From Stomoxys calcitrans (Eukaryota; Arthropoda; Insecta; Diptera; Muscidae), in assembly GCF_963082655.1 (NCBI RefSeq), contig NC_081553.1, positions 230,379,754-230,443,753 on the forward strand: 64,000 nt of DNA, in the 5' to 3' direction. Of this stretch, positions 10,874 through 21,749 are shown in pieces. Position numbers and translations under genes: made by a program. The notes under the pieces are model-generated. The model searched no databases. It worked only from the letters and a program-made list of their open reading frames with translations, and was not told where the DNA came from. Numbering within the stretch: position 1 is the first letter of the stretch; the number at the start of each line of letters is the position of its first letter.

Positions 10874-11055
10874 GAGGCCACCGTAGAGCAGAGGTTAGCA
10901 TGTTCGACTGTGACGCTAAACGCCTGGGTTCGAATACTGGCGAGAACATCATGAACATTTTCAGCGGTGACTATCGCCTCCTAATGATGGCGACATTTGG
11001 GAGGTACTGTACCATTTGGTATGGCAGCCATGTAAAAACTTCTACACAAAGGGCA
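10874..11055 (+). mobile_element. tRNA-derived SINE, 3' truncated
   Basis: It starts GAGGCCACCGTAGAGCAGAG (A-box region), has a B box GGGTTCGAATA at 10926-10936 and the body phrase TTTTCAGCGGTGACTATCGC, and stops near ACTTCTACACAAAG. It lies head to head with the SINE at 10544-10860, 13 bases apart. Confidence 0.7.
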
Positions 11056-11099
11056 GCAACATTTTGTACAACGTCCCAACATTTTGTACAACGTCTTCC

Positions 11100-12590
11100 T
11101 CGACGACTTTTACAGTATGTAAGAAGTATGCTCGAAATCGGTTCAGATTTAGTTATAGCTCTCTTATATATGTTTGTCCGATCTTAAGAAATATTGCAAT
11201 AAAGTGCTTATTTGTTAACCGATTCTATCGACATTTAGCACGACGGATTTTCTGTTGGCTCCCTACATTACTGGTGAATTTCATAGGTTCAGATTTAGAT
11301 ATAGCTCTCACGTATATAAAGGGTGATTTTTTTGAGGTTAGGATTTTCATGCATTAGTATTTGACAGATCACGTGGGATTTCAGACATGGTGTCAAAGAG
11401 AAAGATGCTCAGTATGCTTTGACATTTCATCATGAATAGACTTACTAACGAGCAACGCTTGCAAATCATTGAATTTTATTACCAAAATCAGTGTTCGGTT
11501 CGAAATGTGTTCATTCACCGTAACGTTGCGTCCAACAGCATCTTTGAAAAAATACGGTCCAATGATTCCACCAGCGTACAAACCACACCAAACAGTGCAT
11601 TTTTCGGGATGCATGGGCAGTTCTTGAACGGCTTCTGGTTGCTCTTCACTCCAAATGCGGCAATTTTGCTTATTTACGTAGCCATTCAACCAGAAATGAG
11701 CCTCATCGCTGAACAAAATTTGTCAAAATTTGAACACATTTCGAACCGAACACTGATTTTGGTAATAAAATTCAATGATTTGCAAGCGTTGCTCGTTAGT
11801 AAGTCTATTCATGATGAAATGTCAAAGCATACTGAGCATCTTTCTCTTTGACACCATGTCTGAAATCCCACGTGATCTGTCAAATACTAATGCATGAAAA
11901 TCCTAACCTCAAAAAAATCACCCTTTATATCGCCCGATTCAAACTTCTAGAGTCAATGCAAGCTCATTTATTGAGCAATCTTGCCAAAATTTTGCACAAC
12001 GCTTTCCTCGACGACTTCCACAATATCTAAGAAGTTTGGTCGAAATGGTTTCAGGTTAAGATATAGCTCCCATATATATGTTCGTCCGATTTTGAGAAAT
12101 ATTACAACAGTGTGCTCATTTGTTAACCGATTATCTCAAAATTTGGCAGTAAGGATTTTCTTATGACTTTAAATATTACTGGTAAGTTTCATAGAAATCG
12201 GTTCAGATTTAGATATAGCTACCATATGTGTATACAGCCCAATCTTCGCTTCTAGAGGCACTGCCAGCGCTTTTATTGCCAATATTGCCAAAATTGTGCA
12301 CTACGCTTTCCTCGATGCCTATTACATTATCTAAGAAGTTTGATCGAAATCGCTTCAGACTTAGATATAGCTCCCATATATATGTTCGTCAGATTTTGGG
12401 TAATTTACAATAATGTTGCCACTTGTCAAACGTGGATATCACAGTTTGAACATATTTGCTCGAAATTTGTTTAATAATCCATCTGAAAACATCAGCGGAT
12501 GTTTTCATCAAAATTGTTTTAGAATTGCTCGATAAAGCTCCCATTTTGTACTTATAGTATAGGTGTAGGGTATTATACAGTCGGCACCGC
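11100..12590. repeat. GTCY-type repeat family C, host of a mariner insertion
   Basis: Units contain ATCGGTTCAGATTTAGATAT, AGCTCCCATATATATGTTCG and CATTTGTTAACCGATT, repeated at about 11140-11310 and 11930-12430. The same family recurs at 19130-19690 and 20790-21190. A mariner-derived element (11319-11925) splits it. No coding capacity. Confidence 0.6.
11319..11925. mobile_element. Mariner-derived foldback with 194-bp inverted repeats
   Basis: The 607-bp element is flanked by TA on both sides (11317-11318 and 11926-11927). Its arms 11319-11512 and 11732-11925 appear identical by eye over 194 bases. Each arm carries the element terminus AAGGGTGATTTTTTT and the transposase start MNRLTNEQRLQIIEFYYQNQ. 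The 219-bp centre, read on the minus strand, encodes an internal transposase piece (FSDEAHFWLNGYVNKQNC ... GGIIGPYFFKD). It is therefore two left ends around a fragment and cannot encode transposase. The arm identity implies recent formation or conversion. Confidence 0.9.
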
Positions 12591-12599
12591 CTGACTTTT

Positions 12600-15450
12600 G
12601 CCTTTCCTTACTGTTTTTTTTTATCGAATTGAACCAACACTTTGTGTCATACACAAATTTTTCATTTAAAGGCATTTTTTACACAGTTGCACTCTTTTTA
12701 TTTTTTTTATTTTTATGTTTTTTTTATTATTTTCATAATTTTTATCACTTTAAAAATATTTAAGTTTAAGCGAAAGATTCGTAATTTTTGTCACACACTT
12801 TTTATCTTCAAATGGTATGGTCGCAGTATTGTTTTCAACTCACTTCATTTAATTTTCAACTCACTTCATTTAAGATTCAACTTAAAATTAGCACTGTTTT
12901 TGTTGCTTATTCCAGAGTGGGAGCATCAACTCCACATAATGTCACTTTTTTGATTTATTCAACAATTAATTGCGTCTGGAATTACTCTTTTATTGTAGAA
13001 TTTGTAAAAGTTTAACAATATGCTATATCATGGATTTTTCTTTTATGAACTTAAGACACATCATTAAAGTATTTCTTATAAGAATTTCAACCTCATCACT
13101 TTCGTACTTTTGACTTTTTGGTTTTTTGTTTCTTTTTATTTCATATTCACACACACACTAAAAATATTCTATGTATTTTGTCACTACAATGTGAAAAGTT
13201 TAAATTCAATGTCATCACTTTTAAAAGAATTCCCAGAATCCTGAAATTGAACTTTATTGCAGTGTCACCCACCATAACACACATACCGCACTAAACCCAA
13301 CTAAGGCTGAAAGTACAAATATCTCAAACTTCGATTTTTTAAATGCTCTCTACTTGCTCTTTTGCGCTCGGTCTCTATCAACAACTTTCTGTGTGTGTGT
13401 GCGTGTGTATATGCCTTTAGGAAAAATTCCAAATGTTAATCAGACAAACAAAATAAAGCAAAAAACACACCCACTCACAAGGAGCCTGTGAAAAAAACAA
13501 CAACAACAAATGAATAACAAGAATTGTCTGTACATTGTGGCTACACCAATTCATTCATAAATGTTGTGTGTTGACCCTCAAAGGCACAATTTCGAAAAAT
13601 GTGAAAGACAAAAACTCTCATTTTGTCTTCGTTTTTCGAAATGGACTAATTTAAAATACAATAATAACAACAACAACAAGGAGAGTAACTGCAACACCAA
13701 CATCAGCCATAACTATGGCCATATTAATGACAACAGAAATTTCATTGAGTGCCAAATACATGCAATTAAATGGGTTTTGTTTGCATGTGCCTGTGTGTGA
13801 GCAAGTGTTTGTATGGTCGAGTGTTAAAGCCAATATGGCTGAGAGTGTTGGTGTAATCCCATTTTGTGACATTGTTGATGTAGGTTAGTAAAAAATCAGG
13901 CCATTTCATTCCCTTTGTTCAATATTTATGTTAAATATTCCTTTGGAGCAAAAAGCTCTCTACACATTTACTGTTAACACTAAACTACTCTCGCTCTATA
14001 GACCTTAGTTTCATTAATTCTCTCTCAGACATGTAAGAATTACATACAAAATTCTGTTACTCCTATGCCTTTTGTTAGAGTTAAGAAATCCCTTGAGTGA
14101 AAAAGTTTAACTCTTCTTGCTACAAAAAGCATGCAACATTACCACTTCTATTATTTCTCTTTGCCTGTTAGCAAATTCCAACAGTCTTCTGGTATTTCAT
14201 AATAAGAGCTTGACTCGATTCATTATTTTCTCTCTCTCTCTCTCTCTCTCTTCCTCGCCGCCTTTCTCTCTTCAATTAATTGAGTGTGACATTCGTGTGG
14301 TCATTCACTGCCACTACTACTTCCTGCTCACTCTACTCTCTCTCTCTCTCTCTCTCTCTCACTAACTCAGACTCTACCACTTCCTCTCTTCCACTCATTT
14401 GCTCCAATGGCTGTGTTTGTTGCTGTAGCCTTCCCTATGTGTGTGTGTGTGTGTGTGTTTATTACAAGCCATTTGCCCTTATTGACTGACTGTAACCTTA
14501 AAATAAAAAATAGTGGGTGGCATTTATTATTTATGAGCTTTCCTTTACTTGGCTTTCCTTTTTCTATGCCTTTCACTTTTTTATTCGCTTTCGTTGGTTT
14601 GCTTCGTTGTTGTTGCTATTGCTGTTTTGCAATGAATAGCTATGAAAGCGTTTTTGTTTCTTCCTTTCATTTAATTTTCCAGCTTGAAGATTTTAAAAAT
14701 ATTTTAAATGAAATTAGCATGACTTTAATAAATTTGCCATAATCTCAAAGAAAGTTATGACTTGAAAATCTTAAAACCTAAATATATGTGCAATACATTA
14801 ATGAAATTATTTATCAAAAAAAAAAAAAAAAAACAAATTTAAAGTCTTGTGCCATTTAGGATAATATGACCCCATTAATGTTGCTTCTAGACGAGCCTTA
14901 TTTATGCGGCTGGTCTCTTATATGTCCTCAGTAGCGAATATTTTATTACTGACGGCTGTCTTCAAAAACGAAAATCATGACATAAAGCAAGCAACAAGCC
15001 TGCCAAATAGCTGGCAATATAAAACGAGCATGGGTAGGAAGGAGGAACGTGAATGTGGAAGAATATACTCATCCAAATTGATGTTTGCTTTGGAGGCCTG
15101 TTTTATGACAGTCTGCAATCCATTATGTATTTGTATTGATATTGAATCGAATGAGTGACCTAAGATCAAATGATTGCGAAAAAAAAACACATTTTAGGAC
15201 TTTTTATGTCCCTTAGACATTGTTCTTTAGTATTGGAGTGTGTGGGTATGAGTGCGCCTTTGTCTGAGTGCTCCGTGGTAAGTTATAGAACGTTTCCATA
15301 TTGCTTGCTGAAAATTGTTATAAGTTCTGTACCATCCTAATTGTGTGATAATAACACTGCATACTTTTAGGAGTTTGAGAATATTATCAACTTTTTAATT
15401 TTATTTGCTACTATAATATTGAATAAACTTATTAATACATCAATGCATAA
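12600..15450. other. Single-copy AT-rich DNA with microsatellites, no gene recognised
   Basis: There is no transposon signature and no conserved protein. It holds T-rich stretches (12690-12760), CT runs at 14229-14251 and 14333-14360, a GT run at 14439-14458 and a poly-A near 14816-14834. This resembles intronic or intergenic DNA of a large fly gene. Confidence 0.4.
14229..14458. repeat. Cluster of CT and GT microsatellites
   Basis: Two CT runs (about 23 and 28 bases) and one GT run (about 20 bases) lie within 230 bp. Confidence 0.85.
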
Positions 15451-15589
15451 GCAATGGGTAAAAAAAAAACAAAAAATGGGGCTTAGCTGGTGTACGCCAA
15501 AATAATGCTCACAAAGCGATTGAAGTCAAAATCCAGCGCAAACATCGAAACAAGAATGAAGTATACTTTGATTATTCTTAGACTTAAAA

Positions 15590-17330
15590 TCCGTCAAAAT
15601 CCGATGAAAAATGCATACCTTATGCCCCACCTGCAACTATAACGAAATATGTTCCGATTTGGACCAAATACTAAAAAGTACAAGTCATTCTTCAATTGTG
15701 TATAGCAAAATATTGGTCGAAAAACCCAACATAAGTCACTGTGCCAAATTTCAGTGAAATCGGATTATAAATGCGCCTTTTATGGGGCCAAGACTTAAAA
15801 TCGAGATATCAGTCTATATGGCCGCTATATCCGAATCTGTACCGATTTGGGCCAAATTGCAAAAGAATATTGAAGCGCCTAACACAACTCACTGTCCCAA
15901 ATTTCGGCGAAATCGGACTACACATGCCCCTTTTATGGCCCCAAAACCTTAAATCGAGAGATCGGTCTATATGACAGCTATATCCAAATCTGGACCGTTC
16001 TAGACCAAATTGAAGACGGATGTCGAAGGGCCTAACACAACTCACTATCCCAAATTTCGGCGACATCGGACACAAAAAGCGTCTTTTATGCGCCTAAAAC
16101 CTCAAATCGAGAGATCGGTCTATATGGCAGCTATATCCAAATCTGGACCGATTTAGACCAAATTGAAGGAGGATGTCGAAGGGCCTAACACAACTCACTG
16201 TTCCAAATTTTGGTAAAATCTAACAATAAATGCGCCTTTTATAGGGCAAGACCTTAAATCGAGAGATTGGTCTATATGGCAGATATAACCAAATCTGGAC
16301 CGATCTGAGCCAAATTGAAGAAGAATGTCGAAGAGCCTAACACAACTCACTGTCCCAAATTCCGGTTAACACAACTCACTCTCCCAAATTTCGGCGACAT
16401 CGGACAAAAAATGGGCCTTTTTTGGGCCCAAAACCTTAAATCGAGAGACCGGTCTACAAAGCAGCTATATTCAAATCTGGACCGATCTAGACCAAATTGA
16501 AGAAGGATGTCGAAGGGCCTAACACAACTTACTGGCCCAACCAAAAATAGTCTTAAGGCGTTAAATCGCACGATCTAGTCGGCCAATTGACCGGTCCCGA
16601 ACGTGAAATAAAATGTTCACCGAACACCCTTCTCATAAAATCCATTTTTAGCAAGTGGCATCGTTTTGTTGAAACCACATATCATGAAAGTCAAGCTCTT
16701 GCATCGTCTTTGAAGAAGTACGATCCAATGATGCCACCAGCCCATAAACCGCACCAAACTGTGACTTTTTCTGGATGCATTGGTAGCTTATGCAATGCTT
16801 TTGGCTGATCTTCATTGAGCTAAAAATAAGCTTCGCCGCTGAACACAATGAAGCGCGCGATAAACTTTCTTAAAAGAGCACGCATTTTGATAGTAAAATT
16901 CAATAATTTGCAAGCGTTGTTCGTTTGTAAGACTATTCATGATTAAATTATAGACTAAACTGAAGATGTCTGACAGTGACACGAAACGTGCGTGAATTAT
17001 TTTAACCAGTGTTGCCAAAAAGATAAAAGCTTAAAAATGACCCTTTAGCATATACAGCATGTATTGGTTGGAGATTTTAAATCATGCGATCAGTTAATAT
17101 GGGTGCTATTTCCTAATATGGTACGATCCGATGGACCATACTCGTTGCGGATGTCGAGGGTCCCAAAACACTCACTAAGACCTTAAATCGTGAGATCGGT
17201 CTATATGGTAGTTATATCCAAATCGAGACCGAATTTCTAGGGTCTAAACATAACTCAACGGGTCAACTTTTGGTAAAATCGTGTTTTAAATGCGGCAGGT
17301 TTGCAAATTTGCCATTACATTAAGGAACAG
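15590..17330 (+). mobile_element. DINE-1-like type A tandem array split by a mariner copy
   Basis: About seven units of roughly 150 bp carry CCTAACACAACTCACTGTCC, CAAATTTCGGCGACATCGGA, GAGATCGGTCTATATGGCAG and ATCTGGACCGATCT. The array stops at 16542, where mariner sequence starts, and resumes after 17047 with a diverged unit. A remnant of the element head hairpin (AAATTTGGCCGGACCGAATT) sits near 17425. Confidence 0.75.
16543..17045 (-). mobile_element. Mariner copy, internally deleted and truncated
   Basis: The right terminus is the complement of AAGGGTCATTTTTAAGC, followed by TA at 17046-17047. The minus strand starts MNSLTNEQRLQIIEFYYQNA and later has MPPAHK- and GPVNW-like segments in broken frames. 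The left end is missing. It matches the copy at 59333-60211 along most of its length, including CGGCCAATTGACCGGTCCCG. Confidence 0.8.
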
Positions 17331-17600
17331 GGACAACCATCTCACATATTTCTGAGCGATGTCAGATTCAAGTTTAAGGCTTTTAGGGAACTAAGAACTA
17401 TAAACAAACAAATAAAAAGGAGCTAAATTTGGCCGGACCGAATTGCCTAAAGTTTCGCCACCAAAGATTCGCCTAAAATGTAAGCAAATGAACTTAGTTG
17501 AAAGGCATATGCGTTCTTTCCCTAGAAAATGTCTGTCAATTCTGGCAATAGTGAAGCCTTAGGGGCGTAGAAGACTTATAGAGTGATCGGTTTATATGGG

Positions 17601-17990
17601 ACGCATAGTTGAGGAGATACAGCCATTTTAAGTTTTCGAAGTGAGGTTTCGATTTTTAATGGATTTTTGATGAAATTCTGAATTTTTTGATTGAGTCACG
17701 AATTAAGACCCACTTCCTTCCAAGACGCATAGTTTAGTAGATACAGCCATTTCAAGTTTTTCAAGTGAAATTTCAATTTTTAATGGATTTTCTATGAAAT
17801 TTTGAATTTTTTGGTGGAGTCACGAATTAAGGACCATTTGCCACAAGGACGCATAGTTTAGAAAATACAGCCATATAAAGTTTTCCAAGTGAAATTTGAA
17901 TTTTTAATAAATTTTCGATAAAATTCTGAATTTTTTTGATGGAGTTACGAATTAAGGAACCATAGTTTAGGAGATACAGCCATTTTAAGA
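17601..17990. repeat. 124-bp tandem repeat, about three copies
   Basis: ACGCATAGTT recurs at 17601, 17725 and 17849, with a degenerate fourth start near 17958. Each unit continues with GATACAGCCATTTTAAG, TTTTTAATGGATTTT and GAGTCACGAATTAAG. It is not seen elsewhere in the window. Confidence 0.8.
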
Positions 17991-18500
17991 CTGAATTGGA
18001 CAATACCTAGCATGGTTGCTGTAAGTCGAAACAGAATGCTAAATGGCAAATTTTACCTAAATCTGACAATAACTTCGGTTTCTAGGGCCTCAAGATGTCA
18101 AATCAGAGGGTGGGTTTATATGGGAGCTATATCAGGTTATAGACCAATTTTGACCGTATTGGGCACGATTACTTGACGTCATAACGGAACACTATTTTGC
18201 AAGTTTCTGCCAAATCGAACAACAATTCCGATTTCCAAAGGCTCAAAATGTCAAATAGGGTGGTTGGCTTATATGGGAGCCATATCAGGTTATTGACCGA
18301 TTTTGACCGATTTTGACCTTTTTTGGCACGATTTTGCAAGTTGTTACAGAACACTTCGTGCAAATCGGAAGGATAAACAGACAGACATGGCTTGATCTTC
18401 TTAGAATGTCCAGACGATCAAGAATATATATACATGCATATATAATTTGTAAGGTCACACATCAATACTTGTAGGTGTTACAAACGGAATGATTAGATTA
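17991..18500 (+). mobile_element. DINE-1-like type B fragment with core
   Basis: Type B phrases (CAAGATGTCAAATC, ATATGGGAGCTATATCAGGT, TTTTGACCGTATTGGGCACG) run into AACAGACAGACATGG and the conserved core GATCAAGAATATATATAC near 18416. It ends near GTTACAAACGGAATGATTAG. Confidence 0.7.
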
Positions 18501-18589
18501 TGGTGATGGTGATGGGAATAAAAAGCTGAGATGCGATCATTTGTGGAATTTTCAACGATATATTCTTTCTGACTCATGCAAATTAGCCC

Positions 18590-18745
18590 ATGATTATTAA
18601 ACAACACGGGTCTTAATTCACACATATCAATGAGTTCTGTCCGACTCAAGTTTGAGCTCAATAATAAGTGACTTTTTATAGTCGAGTTCGAACGGCGTGC
18701 CGCAGTGCTTCACCTCATTAAGGGAAAGTTTTTACTAGCGGTTTA
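18590..18745 (-). mobile_element. SINE tail fragment
   Basis: It matches the 3' half of the tRNA-derived SINE (CACATATCAATGAGT, GTCCGACTCAAG, GAACGGCGTGCCGCAGTG). The tRNA-like head is absent. Confidence 0.6.
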
Positions 18746-19059
18746 TGGTTTCACATTGTGAATTGGCATTTGGAACTCGTATGGAATTTGACACTCAATT
18801 TGAATATTCTACTAAATTTCAAACCGGGTACTTGGTCAAAGATTGAAGTTATTCCCGCTCTGCTTTCTTTGACTACAGACCAGATTAAGTATCTTACACT
18901 AATCCATAACCGTGTCTCATCAAATATGTCTATACACTTACACCAAATAAATGTTTGTGTGAACAATTTGTTGAAAAGGAGAACTCAGCTTTTGCCTTTT
19001 TATTTTTCATTGAAAGTCGCGTATCGGTGTTTTCTTTTATCGAGCAAATTCTGAACACA

Positions 19060-19690
19060 AACTTTGTTTTTTAAAACCAAGAAGGATGGGAGAAAGACCC
19101 ATACTAAACATACCCATTGAATCAGAATCAATTTCTGATTAGATTTAGTCATATCCGTCTGCCTGTCCGTCCGTCTGTCTGTCAGTCTGTCCGATTTTCT
19201 TTAAATTTGGTACAGGCATCTTTATTGCAAAAAATTGGTTTAGATATAGCTCCTATATTTATATGTTTGTCCATTTTTAGCTAATATTTCAATAACGTGG
19301 ACATTTGTTAACCAATTCTCACGAAATTTTGGCAAGAGGTCCTCCTGCTATGACTCTTGATATTACTGATTAATTTGATAGAAGTCGGTTCAGATTTAGA
19401 TATAGTTGCCATATATGTGTATCGCCCGATTTCCACTTCTAACACATCGCTTTTTTTTTCCAACTGTGACAATACTTCAAGAATTTGATTGAAATCTTTT
19501 GAGATTTGGATAATGCTTCCCTATATATGTGTACTGACGTCTGAACTAATAATTGCAACTATGTGGTCATTTGTTAACCGATTCTCACAAAATTAAGCAC
19601 AAAGAATTCCCTTATGGCACCCAGCATCGATGTTGGATTTTACAAAAATCGGCTCAGCTTCAGATATAGCTCCCATATATGCATATGTAT
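19060..19690 (+). repeat. GTCY-type repeat family C with element head
   Basis: A GTCTGCCTGTCCGTCCGTCT tract near 19158-19190 is followed by CTTTAAATTTGGTACAGGCA and units with AGATATAGCTCC and CATTTGTTAACCGATTCTCA. The order (GTCY tract, then units) is opposite to that in plus-strand DINE-like elements. Confidence 0.6.
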
Positions 19691-19929
19691 CAACCAACCG
19701 TCAATATGTATAAACCTATGGTGCGTATGAATTATATTTTGTATGTTACGTAAACCATACGCCACCTTGTACAAAGCAAAATAATACCCTGCTACGGAAG
19801 ACACGATTTGCTCTTGTTGAACAAATGGAAACAATAAAAAAAAAATGTTTGAGAATTTCTTAATTTGACCATATGATCTAAACAACAATATTTAAAAGAG
19901 TCCCTTGATTAAATGATTCGGTGATGGGG

Positions 19930-20290
19930 CTACATTCATTTTGTCATACCAATTGTAATGCGTCGAAATATGAAATGAAATTTCGTAGCCAACAAAATAC
20001 ATTTATTCTTGATCATTGTAAAATCCTTAGACAATTGAGCTGTATCCTGGGATTGTCAATATATATACCCGATTTAAGGTCTTTTCGTAGCCTATAAAAA
20101 GACGTATTTTTCATCCGATAACGATGAAATATTGAACAGTGCGTTGAATAAATATCTCGACATCACTGCCCAATATGGTCCAGATTGCATTATATTTGAA
20201 TATAGCTGTCACATAGACCAATCTACTGATCAAAGGAGTCTATTAAAGGCACCTATGTAAACAGATTTCGACCAGCTTCAGAACAATGAA
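19930..20290 (-). mobile_element. Diverged DINE-1-like type A fragment
   Basis: The reverse complement retains type A phrases (GCCTATAAAAAGACGTATTT, AATATGGTCCAGATTGCATT, ATAGCTGTCACATAGACCAA on the plus strand). Divergence is high. Confidence 0.45.
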
Positions 20291-20399
20291 TTGTTTTAAA
20301 TCCATCGAAAATCATTTCGGGTTTGTCCACATCAGACTCATCTTAAGTTTATAAAAGAAAAACTTTTATTAAATATAAACCCTAGAAAATTTTGAGTTC

Positions 20400-20724
20400 A
20401 AATGCAAATTTGCCCATGAACATTCCACTAAGGAACAGGGGCAAACTTCTCACATATCAATGAGTGCTGTCTAATTCTAGTTAAAACTTAATGATAAGGA
20501 GCCTCCTTTTTATAGCTGAGTACAAACGGCGTGCCGCAGTGCGACACTAACTTTGTGAAAATTTTTTACTTGGCAAAGTACCTCACAAATGTCGCCAGCA
20601 TTGAAAAATGAAAATGAAAAAAAAAATGAAAAATGAAAAAATGAAAAATGTTTCCGATGTGCTCGCCAGAACTCGAACCCAGTCGTTCAGAGTCATAGGC
20701 GGACATGCTGACCTTTTGCCTTAG
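20400..20724 (-). mobile_element. tRNA-derived SINE with internal A-rich expansion
   Basis: The tail AATTTGCCCATGAACATTCC, body GCCGCAGTGCGACAC and B box region TCGAACCC (about 20673-20680) match the family. A GAAAAATGAAAA-type expansion occupies about 20600-20655. The A-box end is truncated near 20724. Confidence 0.7.
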
Positions 20725-20789
20725 TTTTTGGTTTCTAAAAGCGAATTTTTTACACTATTGAGTCACCATTTTATGAAAAATATCCAAAG

Positions 20790-21200
20790 TACAGTCTTTG
20801 TATACCCTACGCAACATCTGTGGATCAGGGTATTATAACATTGTGCATTTGTTTACAAAGCCAAGAAGACGAGCTAGACCCATTGTTAAGTATACCTATC
20901 GGCTTAGGATTACCTGCAGTTTTTATTTTGCTTTGTCTGTCCATTTATTCTTGTAATTAAGGTACAAACCGAATATGTTGTCCGATTACCATCGAATTTG
21001 GTCCTTGCCTCTCTTTGTTGGGCCAAGGACGAACGCTATTTATTTCGAAAAAATCGGTTTAGATTTAGATATATCTCCCATATATATCTTTTATCCGATA
21101 TGCCCTATCGTGGCTGCAGCAGCCACAATTTTGGTCAGATCTTTAGAAAATTTGAACATATCAAGATTCGGCTCTGGCGTTTTTATTTATTTTTTTAAGT
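20790..21200 (+). repeat. GTCY-type repeat family C
   Basis: It begins near GTGGATCAGGGTATTATAAC, contains GACGAGCTAGACCCATTG, TTTGTCTGTCCATTTATTC and ATCGGTTTAGATTTAGATAT, and ends near 21190. Confidence 0.55.
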
Positions 21201-21275
21201 CTTTGCTGCTTTTACAAAGATGATTACTTGCAATATCCAGTCTATCAGTATGCTTCCCAATCAGACAAGTCCAAA

Positions 21276-21703
21276 TGGTGTTTTATGCAGGCACCTGCCA
21301 GGATGGGTTAATCCTGCAGGGCTCTTAAACCCCGGGTGAAAGCGATGCGTCTACCAACGCCCCCATACATAGCCGAAGCTAGCATGAGTACCAATTCGAG
21401 TGCATGTTGTCTGTACGTGTCCTCCCCCTGGTTAGGAGCATCCAATCTCTTTGCAAAACTCTTTCCGTTCTATGGGTCACGGCACCCGGTTGAGTACATG
21501 CAACTCCACACCGAGCATCGAAATGCTCTTCCTGCCATTTTAGACCACAGCCACCACGTTGCTCCCAACTGGGGCCTCACCAATAATCAGGCTGGGACCG
21601 AAGTTCCAGGGGCCCCTGACTCCCGTGGTATCAGTTTAAGGACTCTGGTTCGACCACGTAGTCCAACTGCAACCAGTTGAACTCCAGACAGTTCCGGACT
21701 GAT
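21276..21703 (+). repeat. GC-rich dispersed repeat, copy A
   Basis: It aligns with the reverse complement of 40018-40440 along its length: GCGTCTACCAA, CATGAGTACCAATT, TGGTTAGGAGC, CTATGGGTCACGGCACCCGG, CCGAAGTTCCAGGGGC and CAGTTCCGGACTG. The base composition is much more GC-rich than the surroundings. It is probably non-coding sequence of a LINE (see 39710-40530). Confidence 0.7.
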
Positions 21704-21749
21704 CACCTTATGCTTCCCAATCAGACAGTGAGCTGTGATGGCTTATGCT

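Noticed and set aside
10870..10945. Functional tRNA gene
   Set aside because: A and B boxes are present, but the acceptor and anticodon arms do not pair and a SINE body follows. Several other copies share the same structure.
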